A DNA stretch of 64,000 nucleotides, from contig NC_079885.1 in assembly GCF_029227915.1 (NCBI RefSeq), forward strand, positions 29,205,001 to 29,269,000. Reading direction: 5' to 3'. The notes under the pieces were generated by a model. It did no database searches and was not told the DNA's origin. It worked only from the letters and a program-made list of their open reading frames with translations. Every line of letters begins with the position of its first letter. The stretch's first letter is position 1. Source of the stretch: Hydractinia symbiolongicarpus. Taxonomy: Eukaryota > Cnidaria > Hydrozoa > Anthoathecata > Hydractiniidae. The position numbers and the translations under genes are program-made. Shown piece after piece: positions 11,391 to 22,720 of this stretch.

Positions 11391-12300
11391 GAATGTATAC
11401 AAAGAAAGTACCCTGTGAGTAAACTCATTTCCAGAACGATTTTTTAAATTATTTTTTCACCACTAAAACGCATAAGACTTGTAGTTTTTAAAAATGTTTT
11501 CATTTTTGATGAGACGCTTAATAAAAGAAGTTTAATCGCCGGCAAACGAAAACCCGCCATTTCCCGTAAATCACGGGCTTGGCCCGTATAGTCAAAAGTA
11601 TACAAAGAAAGTACCCAGGGAGTAAACTGATTTCCCGAACGATTTTGCAAATTATTTCTGCACCACTAAAACGAATGAAACTTGTAGTTTTCAAAAATGT
11701 TTTCATTTTTAATGAGACCATTAATGAAAGAGGTTTAATCGCCGGCAAACGAAAACCAACGATTTCCCGTAAATCCCGGGCTTGGTCCGTATAGTCGAAT
11801 GTATACAAAGAAAGTACCCAGGGAGTAAACTCATTTTCCGAACGTTTTTTCAAATTATTTTTTCACCACTAAAACGCACGAGATTTGTAGTTTTCAAAAA
11901 TGTTTTCATTTTTGATGAGACGCTTAATGAAAGGGGTTTAATCGCCGGCAAACGAAAACCCGCGATTTTCCGTAAATCCCGGGCTTGGCCCGTGTAGTCG
12001 AATGTATACAAAGAAAGTACCCTGTGAGTAAACTCATTTCCAGAACGATTTTTTAAATTATTTTTCACCACTAAAACGCATAAGACTTGTTGTTTTCAAA
12101 AATGTTTTCATTTTTGATGAGACGCTTAATAAAAGAAGTTTAATCGCCGGCAAACGAAAACCCGCGATTTCCCGTAAATCCCGGGCTTGGCCCGTATAAT
12201 CAAAAGTATACAAAGAAAGTACTCAGGGAGTAAACTGATTTCCCGGACGATTTTTCAAATTATTTCTGCACCACTAGAACAAATGAGACTTGTAGTTTTC
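10678..12300 (+). repeat. 8-monomer HOR (1623 bp), copy 1
   Basis: The segment starting inside monomer b (at AAAAGAATTTTC) and running to 12300 recurs at 12301-13923. It joins the end of cassette I (b-e) to a second module, cassette II: a CCCTGTGAG monomer, the GATTTTGCAAATT/GACCATTAATG monomer, the CGCACGAG monomer, and the CTCAGGGAG/CACTAGAAC monomer. Shared rare variants such as AAATCACGGGC and GATTTTGCAAATTATTTC confirm the pairing. Confidence 0.85.
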
Positions 12301-12390
12301 AAAAGAATTTTCATTTTTGATGAGACGCTGAATAAAAGAAGTTTAATCGCCGGCAAACGCAAACCTGCGATTTCCCGTAAATCCCGGGCT
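12187..12390 (+). other. Chimeric monomer at an unequal-crossover junction
   Basis: The left half of this monomer is the ATTTCTGCACCACTAGAAC type. From about 12300 it becomes the AAAAGAATTTTC/CGCAAACCTGCG type found in monomer b. The switch falls within or just after GAGACTTGTAGTTTTC, which is common to both parents. At the equivalent place in the second copy (about 13923) the left type continues instead as AAACATG with TTTTTAATGAG, so this join is the seam of the 1623-bp duplication. Confidence 0.75.
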
Positions 12391-13923
12391 TGGCCGTATA
12401 GTCGAATGTATACAAAGAAAGTACCCAGGGAGTAAACTCATTTACCGAACGATTTTTTTAAATTATTTTTTCACCACAGAAACGCATGAGCCTTGTAGTT
12501 TTCAAAAAAGTTTTCATTTTTGATGAGACGCTTAATGAAAGGGGTTTAATCGCCGGCAAACGAAAACCCGCGATTTCCCGTAAATCCCGGGCTTGGCCCG
12601 TATAGTCGAATGTATACAAAGAAAGTACCCTGTGAGTAAACTCATTTTCAGAACGATTTTTTAAACTATTTTTTCACCACTAAAACGCATAAGACTTGTA
12701 GTTTTCAAAAATGTTTTCATTTTTGATGAGACGTTGAATAAAAGAAGTTTAATCGCCGGCAAACGAAAACCCGCGATTTCCCGTAAATCCCGGGCTTGGC
12801 CCGTATAGTCGAATGTACACATAGAAAGTACCCAGGGAGAAAACTCATTTCCCGAACAATTTTTTAAATTATTTTTTCACCACTAAAACGCATGAGACTT
12901 GTTGTTTTCAAAAATGTTTTCATTTTTGATGAAACGCTTAATGAAAGGGGTTTAATCGCCGGCAAACGAAAACTCGCGATTTCCCGTAAATCCCGGGCTT
13001 GGCCCGTATAGTCGAATGTATACAAAGAAAGTACCCTGTGAGTAAACTCATTTCCAGAACGATTTTTTAAATTATTTTGTCACCACTAAAACGCATAAGA
13101 CTTGTAGTTTTCAAAAATGTTTTCATTTTTGATGAGACGCTTAATAAAAGAAGTTTAATCGCCGGCAAACGAAAACCCGCGATTTCCCGTAAATCACGGG
13201 CTTGGCCCGTATAGTCAAAAGTATACAAAGAAAGTACCCAGGGAGTAAACTGATTTCCCGAACGATTTTGCAAATTATTTCTGCACCACTAAAACGAATG
13301 AAACTTGTAGTTTTCAAAAATGTTTTCATTTTTAATGAGACCATTAATGAAAGAGGTTTAATCGCCGGCAAACGAAAACCAACGATTTCCCGTAAATCCC
13401 GGGCTTGGTCCGTATAGTCGAATGTATACAAAGAAAGTACCCAGGGAGTAAACTCATTTTCCGAACGTTTTTTCAAATTATTTTTTCACCACTAAAACGC
13501 ACGAGATTTGTAGTTTTCAAAAATGTTTTCATTTTTGATGAGACGCTTAATGAAAGGGGTTTAATCGCCGGCAAACGAAAACCCGCGATTTTCCGTAAAT
13601 CCCGGGCTTGGCCCGTGTAGTCGAATGTATACAAAGAAAGTACCCTGTGAGTAAACTCATTTCCAGAACGATTTTTTAAATTATTTTTCACCACTAAAAC
13701 GCATAAGACTTGTTGTTTTCAAAAATGTTTTCATTTTTGATGAGACGCTTAATAAAAGAAGTTTAATCGCCGGCAAACGAAAACCCGCGATTTCCCGTAA
13801 ATCCCGGGCTTGGCCCGTATAATCAAAAGTATACAAAGAAAGTACTCAGGGAGTAAACTGATTTCCCGGACGATTTTTCAAATTATTTCTGCACCACTAG
13901 AACAAATGAGACTTGTAGTTTTC
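12301..13923 (+). repeat. 8-monomer HOR (1623 bp), copy 2
   Basis: Tandem copy of 10678-12300 with scattered single-base differences (for example TTTTTTAAATT versus TTTTTTCAATT in monomer e, and ATTTTGTCACC versus ATTTTTTCACC). Its end overlaps the first monomer of the next HOR family, which starts at 13810. Confidence 0.84.
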
Positions 13924-15341
13924 AAACATGTTTTCATTTTTAATGAGACGCTGAATAAAAGAAGTTTAATCGCCGTCAAACGAAAACCCGCGATTTCCTG
14001 TAAATCCCGGGCTTGGCCCGTATAGTCAAAAGTATGCAAAGAAAGTACCCAGGGAGTAAACTCATTTCCCGAACGATTTTTTAAATTATTTTTTCACCAC
14101 TAAAACACACGAGATTTGTAGTTTTCAAAAATGTTTTCATTTTTGATGAGATGCTTAGTGAAACGGGTTTAATCGCCGGCAAACGAAAACCCGCGATTTT
14201 CCGTAAATCCCGGGCTTGGCCCGTATAGTCGAATGTATACAAAGAAAGTACCCTGTGAGTAAACTCATTTCCAGAACGATTTTTTAAATTATTTTTTCAC
14301 CACTAAAACGCAGAAGACTTGTTGTTTTCAAAAATGTTTTCATTTTTGATGAGACGCTTAATGAATGTGGTTTAAACGCCGGCAAACGAAAACCCGCGAT
14401 TACCCGTAAATCCCGGGCTTGGCCCGTATAGTCGAATGTATACAAAGAAAGTACCCTGTGAGAAAACTCATTTCCACAACGATTTTTTAAAATATATTTT
14501 CAACACTAAAGCGCATGAGACTTGTAGTTTTCGGAAATGTTTCTTTTTGATGAGACGCTTAATGAAAGTGGTTTAATCGCCGGCAAACGAAAACCCGCGA
14601 TTTCCCGTAAATGCCGGGCTTGGCCCGTATAGTCGAATGTATACAAAGAAAGTACCCTGTGAGTAAACTCATTTCCAAAACGATTTTTTAAATTATCTTT
14701 TCACCACTAAAACGCATGAGACTTGTAGTTTTCAAAAATGTTTTCATTTTTGATGAGACGCTGAATAAAAGAAGTTTAATCGCCGGCAAACGAAAACCCG
14801 CCATTTCCCGTAAATCCCGGGCTTGGTCCGTATAGTCGAATGTATACAAGGAAAGTACCCAGGGAGTAAACTCATTTCCCGAACGTTTTTTTAAATTATT
14901 TTTTCACCACTAAAACGCACGAGATTTGTAGTTTTCAAAAATGTTTTCATTTTTGATGAGACGCTTAATGAAAGAGGTTTTATCGCCGGCAAACGAAAAC
15001 CCGTGATTTCCCGTAAATCCCGGACTCGGCCCGTATAGTCAAAAGTATACAAAGAAAGTACCCAGGGAGTAAACGCATTTCCCGAACGATTTTTAAAATT
15101 ATTTTTTCACCACTAAAACGTATGAGACTTGTAGTTTTCAAAAATGTTTTCATTTTAAATGAAACGCTTAATGAAAGGGGTTTAATCGCCGGCAAACGAA
15201 AACCCGCGATTTTCCGTAAATCCCGGGCTTGGCCCGTATAGTCAAAAGTATGCAAAGAAAGTACCCAGGGAGTAAACTCATTTCCCGAACGAAAACCTCA
15301 TTTCCCAAACGAAAACCCGCGATTTCCCGTAAATCCCGGGC
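13810..15341 (+). repeat. 1532-bp HOR (7 full monomers + 1 truncated), copy 1
   Basis: Starts at the GTATAATCAAAAG monomer and ends with a 113-bp truncated monomer. Other diagnostic units are ACACACGAG with TTAGTGAAACGGG, CGCAGAAGAC with AATGTGGTTTAAACGCC and GATTACCCG, a TTCGGAAATG unit that has lost four bases in the dyad (ATGTTTCTTTTTG), and the ACAAGGAAAG unit. The 1532-bp period is not an integer number of 203-bp monomers because of the truncated one. Confidence 0.9.
15228..15340 (+). repeat. Truncated 113-bp monomer, occurrence 1
   Basis: The distance between successive CTTGGCCCG landmarks is 113 bp in place of about 203. The A/T tract, the CACCACTA element and the dyad are missing. 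The sequence runs straight from TCATTTCCCGAACG into AAAACC, then repeats the same 20-bp unit with one change (CCCAAACG), then resumes at CGCGATTTCCCG. A deletion between two AACGA sites 110 bp apart in a normal monomer, plus a 20-bp tandem duplication, gives exactly 203-110+20 = 113 bp. Confidence 0.9.
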
Positions 15342-16873
15342 TTGGCCCGTATAATCAAAAGTATACAAAGAAAGTACTCAGGGAGTAAACTGATTTCCCG
15401 GACGATTTTTCAAATTATTTCTGCACCACTAGAACAAATGAGACTTGTAGTTTTCAAACATGTTTTCATTTTTAATGAGACGCTGAATAAAAGAAGTTTA
15501 ATCGCCGTCAAACGAAAACCCGCGATTTCCCGTAAATCCCGGGCTTGGCCCGTATAGTCAAAAGTATGCAAAGAAAGTACCCAGGGAGTAAACTCATTTC
15601 CCGAACGATTTTTTAAATTATTTTTTCACCACTAAAACACACGAGATTTGTAGTTTTCAAAAATGTTTTCATTTTTGATGAGATGCTTAGTGAAACGGGT
15701 TTAATCGCCGGCAAACGAAAACCCGCGATTTCCCGTAAATCCCGGGCTTGGCCCGTATAGTCGAATGTATACAAAGAAAGTACCCTGTAAGTAAACTCAT
15801 TTCCAGAACGATTTTTTAAATTATTTTTTCACCACTAAAACGCAGAAGACTTGTTGTTTTCAAAAATGTTTTCATTTTTGATGAGACGCTTAATGAATGT
15901 GGTTTAAACGCCGGCAAACGAAAACCCGCGATTACCCGTAAATCCCGGGCTTGGCCCGTATAGTCGAATGTATACAAAGAAAGTACCCTGTGAGAAAACT
16001 CATTTCCACAACGATTTTTTAAAATATATTTTCAACACTAAAGCGCATGAGACTTGTAGTTTTCGGAAATGTTTCTTTTTGATGAGACGCTTAATGAAAG
16101 TGGTTTAATCGCCGGCAAACGAAAACCCGCGATTTCCCGTAAATGCCGGGCTTGGCCCGTATAGTCGAATGTATACAAAGAAAGTACCCTGTGAGTAAAC
16201 TCATTTCCAAAACGATTTTTTAAATTATCTTTTCACCACTAAAACGCATGAGACTTGTAGTTTTCAAAAATGTTTTCATTTTTGATGAGACGCTGAATAA
16301 AAGAAGTTTAATCGCCGGCAAACGAAAACCCGCCATTTCCCGTAAATCCCGGGCTTGGTCCGTATAGTCGAATGTATACAAGGAAAGTACCCAGGGAGTA
16401 AACTCATTTCCCGAACGTTTTTTTAAATTATTTTTTCACCACTAAAACGCACGAGATTTGTAGTTTTCAAAAATGTTTTCATTTTTGATGAGACGCTTAA
16501 TGAAAGAGGTTTTATCGCCGGCAAACGAAAACCCGTGATTTCCCGTAAATCCCGGACTCGGCCCGTATAGTCAAAAGTATACAAAGAAAGTACCCAGGGA
16601 GTAAACGCATTTCCCGAACGATTTTTAAAATTATTTTTTCACCACTAAAACGTATGAGACTTGTAGTTTTCAAAAATGTTTTCATTTTAAATGAAACGCT
16701 TAATGAAAGGGGTTTAATCGCCGGCAAACGAAAACCCGCGATTTTCCGTAAATCCCGGGCTTGGCCCGTATAGTCAAAAGTATGCAAAGAAAGTACCCAG
16801 GGAGTAAACTCATTTCCCGAACGAAAACCTCATTTCCCAAACGAAAACCCGCGATTTCCCGTAAATCCCGGGC
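15342..16873 (+). repeat. 1532-bp HOR, copy 2
   Basis: Near-identical repeat of 13810-15341, again ending in the truncated monomer. The few differences include CGCGATTTCCCG against CGCGATTTTCCG and CCCTGTAAG against CCCTGTGAG. Confidence 0.91.
16760..16872 (+). repeat. Truncated 113-bp monomer, occurrence 2
   Basis: Same deletion breakpoint and the same 20-bp duplication as at 15228-15340, so it was copied as part of the HOR and did not arise twice. Confidence 0.9.
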
Positions 16874-18290
16874 TTGGCCCGTATAATCAAAAGTATACAA
16901 AGAAAGTACTCAGGGAGTAAACTGATTTCCCGGACGATTTTTCAAATTATTTCTGCACCACTAGAACAAATGAGACTTGTAGTTTTCAAACATGTTTTCA
17001 TTTTTAATGAGACGCTGAATAAAAGAAGTTTAATCGCCGTCAAACGAAAACCCGCGATTTCCCGTAAATCCCGGGCTTGGCCCGTATAGTCAAAAGTATG
17101 CAAAGAAAGTACCCAGGGAGTAAACTCATTTCCCGAACGATTTTTTAAATTATTTTTTCACCACTAAAACACACGAGATTTGTAGTTTTCAAAAATGTTT
17201 TCATTTTTGATGAGATGCTTAGTGAAACGGGTTTAATCGCCGGCAAACGAAAACCCGCGATTTCCCGTAAATCCCGGGCTTGGCCCGTATAGTCGAATGT
17301 ATACAAAGAAAGTACCCTGTGAGTAAACTCATTTCCAGAACGATTTTTTAAATTATTTTTTCACCACTAAAACGCAGAAGACTTGTTGTTTTCAAAAATG
17401 TTTTCATTTTTGATGAGACGCTTAATGAATGTGGTTTAAACGCCGGCAAACGAAAACCCGCGATTACCCGTAAATCCCGGGCTTGGCCCGTATAGTCGAA
17501 TGTATACAAAGAAAGTACCCTGTGAGAAAACTCATTTCCACAACGATTTTTTAAAATATATTTTCAACACTAAAGCGCATGAGACTTGTAGTTTTCGGAA
17601 ATGTTTCTTTTTGATGAGACGCTTAATGAAAGTGGTTTAATCGCCGGCAAACGAAAACCCGCGATTTCCCGTAAATGCCGGGCTTGGCCCGTATAGTCGA
17701 ATGTATACAAAGAAAGTACCCTGTGAGTAAACTCATTTCCAAAACGATTTTTTAAATTATCTTTTCACCACTAAAACGCATGAGACTTGTAGTTTTCAAA
17801 AATGTTTTCATTTTTGATGAGACGCTGAATAAAAGAAGTTTAATCGCCGGCAAACGAAAACCCGCCATTTCCCGTAAATCCCGGGCTTGGTCCGTATAGT
17901 CGAATGTATACAAGGAAAGTACCCAGGGAGTAAACTCATTTCCCGAACGTTTTTTTAAATTATTTTTTCACCACTAAAACGCACGAGATTTGTAGTTTTC
18001 AAAAATGTTTTCATTTTTGATGAGACGCTTAATGAAAGAGGTTTTATCGCCGGCAAACGAAAACCCGTGATTTCCCGTAAATCCCGGACTTGGCCCGTAT
18101 AGTCAAAAGTATACAAAGAAAGTACCCAGGGAGTAAACGCATTTCCCGAACGATTTTTAAAATTATTTTTTCACCACTAAAACGTATGAGACTTGTAGTT
18201 TTCAAAAATGTTTTCATTTTAAATGAAACGCTTAATGAAAGGGGGTTAATCGCCGGCAAACGAAAACCCGCGATTTCCCGTAAATCCCGG
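16874..18290 (+). repeat. 1532-bp HOR, copy 3 (without the truncated monomer)
   Basis: Follows copies 1 and 2 monomer by monomer up to about 18290. There the truncated unit is expected, but a full-length monomer (AAATTCATTTCCCGAACG, AAACAAACGAG) is present. Private changes include ATCCCGGACTTGG and AAAGGGGGTTAATCG. The last change is shared with the displaced block near 22.6 kb. Confidence 0.86.
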
Positions 18291-19260
18291 GCTTGGCCCG
18301 TATAGTCAAAAGTATGCAAAGAAAGTACCCAGGGAGTAAATTCATTTCCCGAACGATTTTTTAAATTATTTTTTCACCACTAAAACAAACGAGATTTGTA
18401 GTTTTCAAAAATGTTTTCATTTTTGATGAGACGCTTAGTGAAACGGGTTTAATCGCCGGCAAACGAAAACCCGCGATTTCCCGTAAATCCCGGGCTTGGC
18501 CCGTATAGTCGAATGTATACAAAGAAAGTACCCTGTGAGTAAACTCATTTCCAGAACGATTTTTTAAATTATTTTTTCACCACTAAAACGCAGAAGACTT
18601 GTTGTTTTCAAAAATGTTTTCATTTTTGATGAGACGCTTAGTGAAACGGGTTTAATCGCAGGCAAACGAAAACCCGCGATTTCCCGTAATTCCCGGGCTT
18701 GGCCCGTATAGTCGAATGTATACAAAGAAAGTACCCTGTGAGTAAACTCATTTCCAGAACGATTTTTTAAATTATTTTTTCACCACTAAAAAACGCAGAA
18801 GACTTGTTGTTTTCAAAAATGTTTTCATTTTTGATGAGACGCATAATGAATGTGGTTTAAACGCCGGCAAACGAAAACCCGCGATTACCCGTAAATCCCG
18901 GGCTTGGCCCGTATAGTCGAATGTATACAAAGAAAGTACCCTGTGAGAAAACTCATTTCCAAAACGATTTTTTAAAATATCTTTTCAACACTAAAGCGCA
19001 TGAGACTTGTAGTTTTCGGAAATGTTTTCATTTTTTGATGAGACGCTTAATGAAAGTGGTTTAATCGCCGGCAAACGAAAACCCGCGATTTCCCGTAAAT
19101 GCCGGGCTTGGCCCGTATAGTCGAATGTATACAAAGAAAGTACCCTGTGAGTAAACTCATTTCCAAAACGATTTTTTAAATTATCTTTTCACCACTAAAA
19201 CGCATGAGACTTGTAGTTTTCAAAAATGTTTTCATTTTTGATGAGACGCTGAATAAAAGA
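18291..19260 (+). repeat. Diverged fourth unit of the 1532-bp family
   Basis: Monomer order resembles the first part of the 1532-bp HOR (AACGAGATTTG/TTAGTGAAACGGG, CGCAGAAGAC, GATTACCCG, TTCGGAAATG), but it has one extra TTAGTGAAACGGG monomer. Here the TTCGGAAATG unit keeps an intact TTTTCATTTTTTG, so it lacks the four-base loss seen in copies 1-3 and may reflect an earlier state. Confidence 0.72.
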
Positions 19261-20800
19261 TGTTTAATCGCCGGCAAACAAAAACCCGCCATTTTCCGTA
19301 AACCCCGGACTCGGCCCGTATAGTCAAAAGTATACAAAGAAAGTACCCAGGGAGTAAACTCATTTTCCGAACGATTTTTAAAATTATTTTTGCATCACTA
19401 CAACGCATGAGACTTGTTGTTTTCAAAAATGTTTTCATTTTTGATGAAACGCTTAATGAAAGGGGTTTAATCGCCGGCAAACGAAAACTCGCGATTTCCC
19501 GTAAATCCCGGGCTTGGCCCGTATAGTCGAATGTATACAAAGAAAGCACCCTGTGAGTAAACTCATTTCCAGAACGATTTTTTAAATTAGTTTTTCACCA
19601 CTAAAACGCATAAGACTTGTAGTTTTCAAAAATGTTTTCATTTTTGATGAGACGCTGAATGAAAGAAGTTTAATCGCCGTCAAACGAAAACCCGCGATTT
19701 CCCGTAAATCCCGGGCTTGGCCCGTATAGTCAAAAGTATACAAAGAAAGTACCCAGGGAGTAAACTCATTTCCCAAACGATTTTTTAAATTATTTTGTCA
19801 CCACTAAAACGCATGAGACTTGTAGTTTTCAAAAGTGTTTTCATTTTTGATGAGACGCTGAAAAAAAGAAGTTTAATCGCTGGCGAACGAAAACCCGCGA
19901 TTTCCCGTAAATCCCGGGCTTGGCCCGTATAGTCGAATGTATACAAAGAAAGTACCCTGTGAGTAAACTCATTTCCAGAACGATTTTTTAAATTATTTTT
20001 TAACCACTAAAACGCATAAGACTTGTTGTTTTCAAAAATGTTTTCATTTTTGATGAGACGCTTAATAAAAGAAGTTTAATCGCCGGCAAACGAAAACCCG
20101 CGATTTCCCGTAAATCCCGGGCTTGGCCCGTATAGTCAAAAGTATACAAAGAAAGTACCCAGGGAGTAAACTGATTTCCCGAACGATTTTTCAAATTATT
20201 TTTGCACCACTAGAACGAATGAAACTTGTAGTTTTCAAAAATGTTTTCATTTTTAATGAGACCATTAATGAAAGAGGTTTAATCGCCGGCAAACGAAAAC
20301 CAACGATTTCCCGTAAATCCAGGGCTTGGTCCGTATAGTCGAATGTATACAAAGAAAGTAACCAGGGAGTAAACTCATTTCCCGAACGTTTTTTTAAATT
20401 ATTTTTTCACCACTAAAACGCACCAGATTTGTAGTTTTCAAAAATGTTTTCATTTTTGTTGAGACGCTTAATGAAAGGGGTTTAATCGCCGGCAAACGAA
20501 AACCCGCGATTTCCCGTAAATCCCGGGCTTGGCCCGTATAGTCAAAAGTATACAGAGGAAGTACTCAGGGAGTAAACTGATTTCCCGGACGATTTTTCAA
20601 ATTATTTCTGCACCACTAGAATAAATGAGACTTGTAGTTTTCAAACATGTTTTCATTTTTAACGAGACGCTTAATGAAAGAGGTTTTATCGCCAGCAAAC
20701 GAAAACCCGTGATTTCCCGTAAATCCGGGACTGGGCCCGTATAGTCAAAAGTATACAAAGAAAGTACCCAGGGAGTAAACGCATTTCCCGAACGATTTTT
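19261..20800 (+). repeat. Mixed monomers, no clear local HOR
   Basis: About 7-8 monomers of several types. They include the first monomers of the later right-hand type (GTAAACCCCGGACTCGG near 19.3 kb, and CACTACAACGCATGAG near 19.39 kb) and a partial cassette II near 20.0-20.45 kb (GACCATTAATG, then CGCACCAG with TTTTTGTTGAG). I see no tandem duplication inside this stretch. Confidence 0.65.
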
Positions 20801-22720
20801 AAAATTATTTTTTCACCACTAAAACGCATGAGACTTGTAGTTTTCAAAAATGTTTTCATTTTTGATGAGACGCTGAATAAAAGAAGTTTAATCGCCGGCA
20901 AACGAAAACCCGCCATTTCCCGTAAATCCCGGGCTTGGTCCGTATAGTCGAATGTATACAAGGAAAGTACCCAGGGAGTAAACTCATTTCCCGAACGTTT
21001 TTTTAAATTATTTTTTCACCACTAAAACGCACGAGATTTGTAGTTTTCAAAAATGTTTTCATTTTTGATGAGACGCTTAATGAAAGAGGTTTTATCGCCG
21101 GCAAACGAAAACCCGTGATTTCCCGTAAATCCCGGACTCGGCCCGTATAGTCAAAAGTATACAAAGAAAGAACCCAGGGAGTAAACGCATTTCCCGAACG
21201 ATTTTTAAAATTATTTTTTCACCACTAAAACGTATGAGACTTGTAGTTTTCAAAAATGTTTTCATTTTAAATGAAACGCTTAATGAAAGGGGTTTAATCG
21301 CCGGCAAACGAAAACCCGCGATTTTCCGTAAATCCCGGGCTTGGCCCGTATAGTCAAAAGTATGCAAAGAAAGTACCCAGGGAGTAAACTCATTTCCCGA
21401 ACGAAAACCTCATTTCCCAAACGAAAACCCGCGATTTCCCGTAAATCCCGGGCTTGGCCCGTATAATCAAAAGTATACAAAGAAAGTACTCAGGGAGTAA
21501 ACTGATTTCCCGGACGATTTTTCAAATTATTTCTGCACCACTAGAACAAATGAGACTTGTAGTTTTCAAACATGTTTTCATTTTTAATGAGACGCTGAAT
21601 AAAAGAAGTTTAATCGCCGTCAAACGAAAACCCGCGATTTCCCGTAAATCCCGGGCTTGGCCCGTATAGTCAAAAGTATGCAAAGAAAGTACCCAGGGAG
21701 TAAACTCATTTCCCTAACGATTTTTTAAATTATTTTTTCACCACTAAAACACACGAGATTTGTAGTTTTCAAAAATGTTTTCATTTTTGATGAGATGCTT
21801 AGTGAAACGGGTTTAATCGCCGGCAAACGAAAACCCGCGATTTCCCGTAAATCCCGGGCTTGGCCCGTATAGTCGAATGTATACAAAGAAAGTACCCTGT
21901 GAGTAAACTCATTTCCAGAACGATTTTTTAAATTATTTTTTCACCACTAAAACGCAGAAGACTTGTTGTTTTCAAAAATGTTTTCATTTTTGATGAGACG
22001 CTTAATGAATGTGGTTTAAACGCCGGCAAACGAAAACCCGCGATTACCCGTAAATCCCGGGCTTGGCCCGTATAGTCGAATGTATACAAAGAAAGTACCC
22101 TGTGAGAAAACTCATTTCCACAACGATTTTTTAAAATATATTTTCAACACTAAAGCGCATGAGACTTGTAGTTTTCGGAAATGTTTCTTTTTGATGAGAC
22201 GCTTTATGAAAGTGGTTTAATCGCCGGCAAACGAAAACCCGCGATTTCCCGTAAATCCCGGGCTTGGTCCGTATAGTCGAATGTATACAAGGAAAGTACC
22301 CAGGGAGTAAACTCATTTCCCGAACGTTTTTTTAAATTATTTTTTCACCACTAAAACGCACGAGATTTGTAGTTTTCAAAAATGTTTTCATTTTTGATGA
22401 GACGCTTAATGAAAGAGGTTTTATCGCCGGCAAACGAAAACCCGTGATTTCCCGTAAATCCCGGACTCGGCCCGTATAGTCAAAAGTATACAAAGAAAGT
22501 ACCCAGGGAGTAAACGCATTTCCCGAACGATTTTTAAAATTATTTTTTCACCACTAAAACGTATGAGACTTGTAGTTTTCAAAAATGTTTTCATTTTAAA
22601 TGAAACGCTTAATGAAAGGGGGTTAATCGCCGGCAAACGAAAACCCGCGATTTCCCGTAAATCCCGGGCTTGGCCCGTATAGTCAAAAGTATGCAAAGAA
22701 AGTACCCAGGGAGTAAACTC
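20801..22720 (+). repeat. Displaced copy of the 1532-bp HOR family
   Basis: Sequence from about 20.8 to 22.19 kb matches 14.69-16.08 kb at an offset of 6112 bp, including the truncated monomer. The rest, to about 22.7 kb, matches the end of copy 3 at an offset of 4377 bp. One whole monomer is missing near 22.2 kb relative to the tandem copies: the spacing between the equivalent monomers is 967 bp in place of 1170. Private sequence CGCTTTATGAAAGTGG sits at that join. Confidence 0.82.
21340..21452 (+). repeat. Truncated 113-bp monomer, occurrence 3
   Basis: Identical architecture to the occurrences at 15228 and 16760 (TCATTTCCCGAACG, AAAACC, TCATTTCCCAAACG, AAAACC). It lies about 4.5 kb from the nearest sibling, inside the displaced HOR copy. 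Confidence 0.9.
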
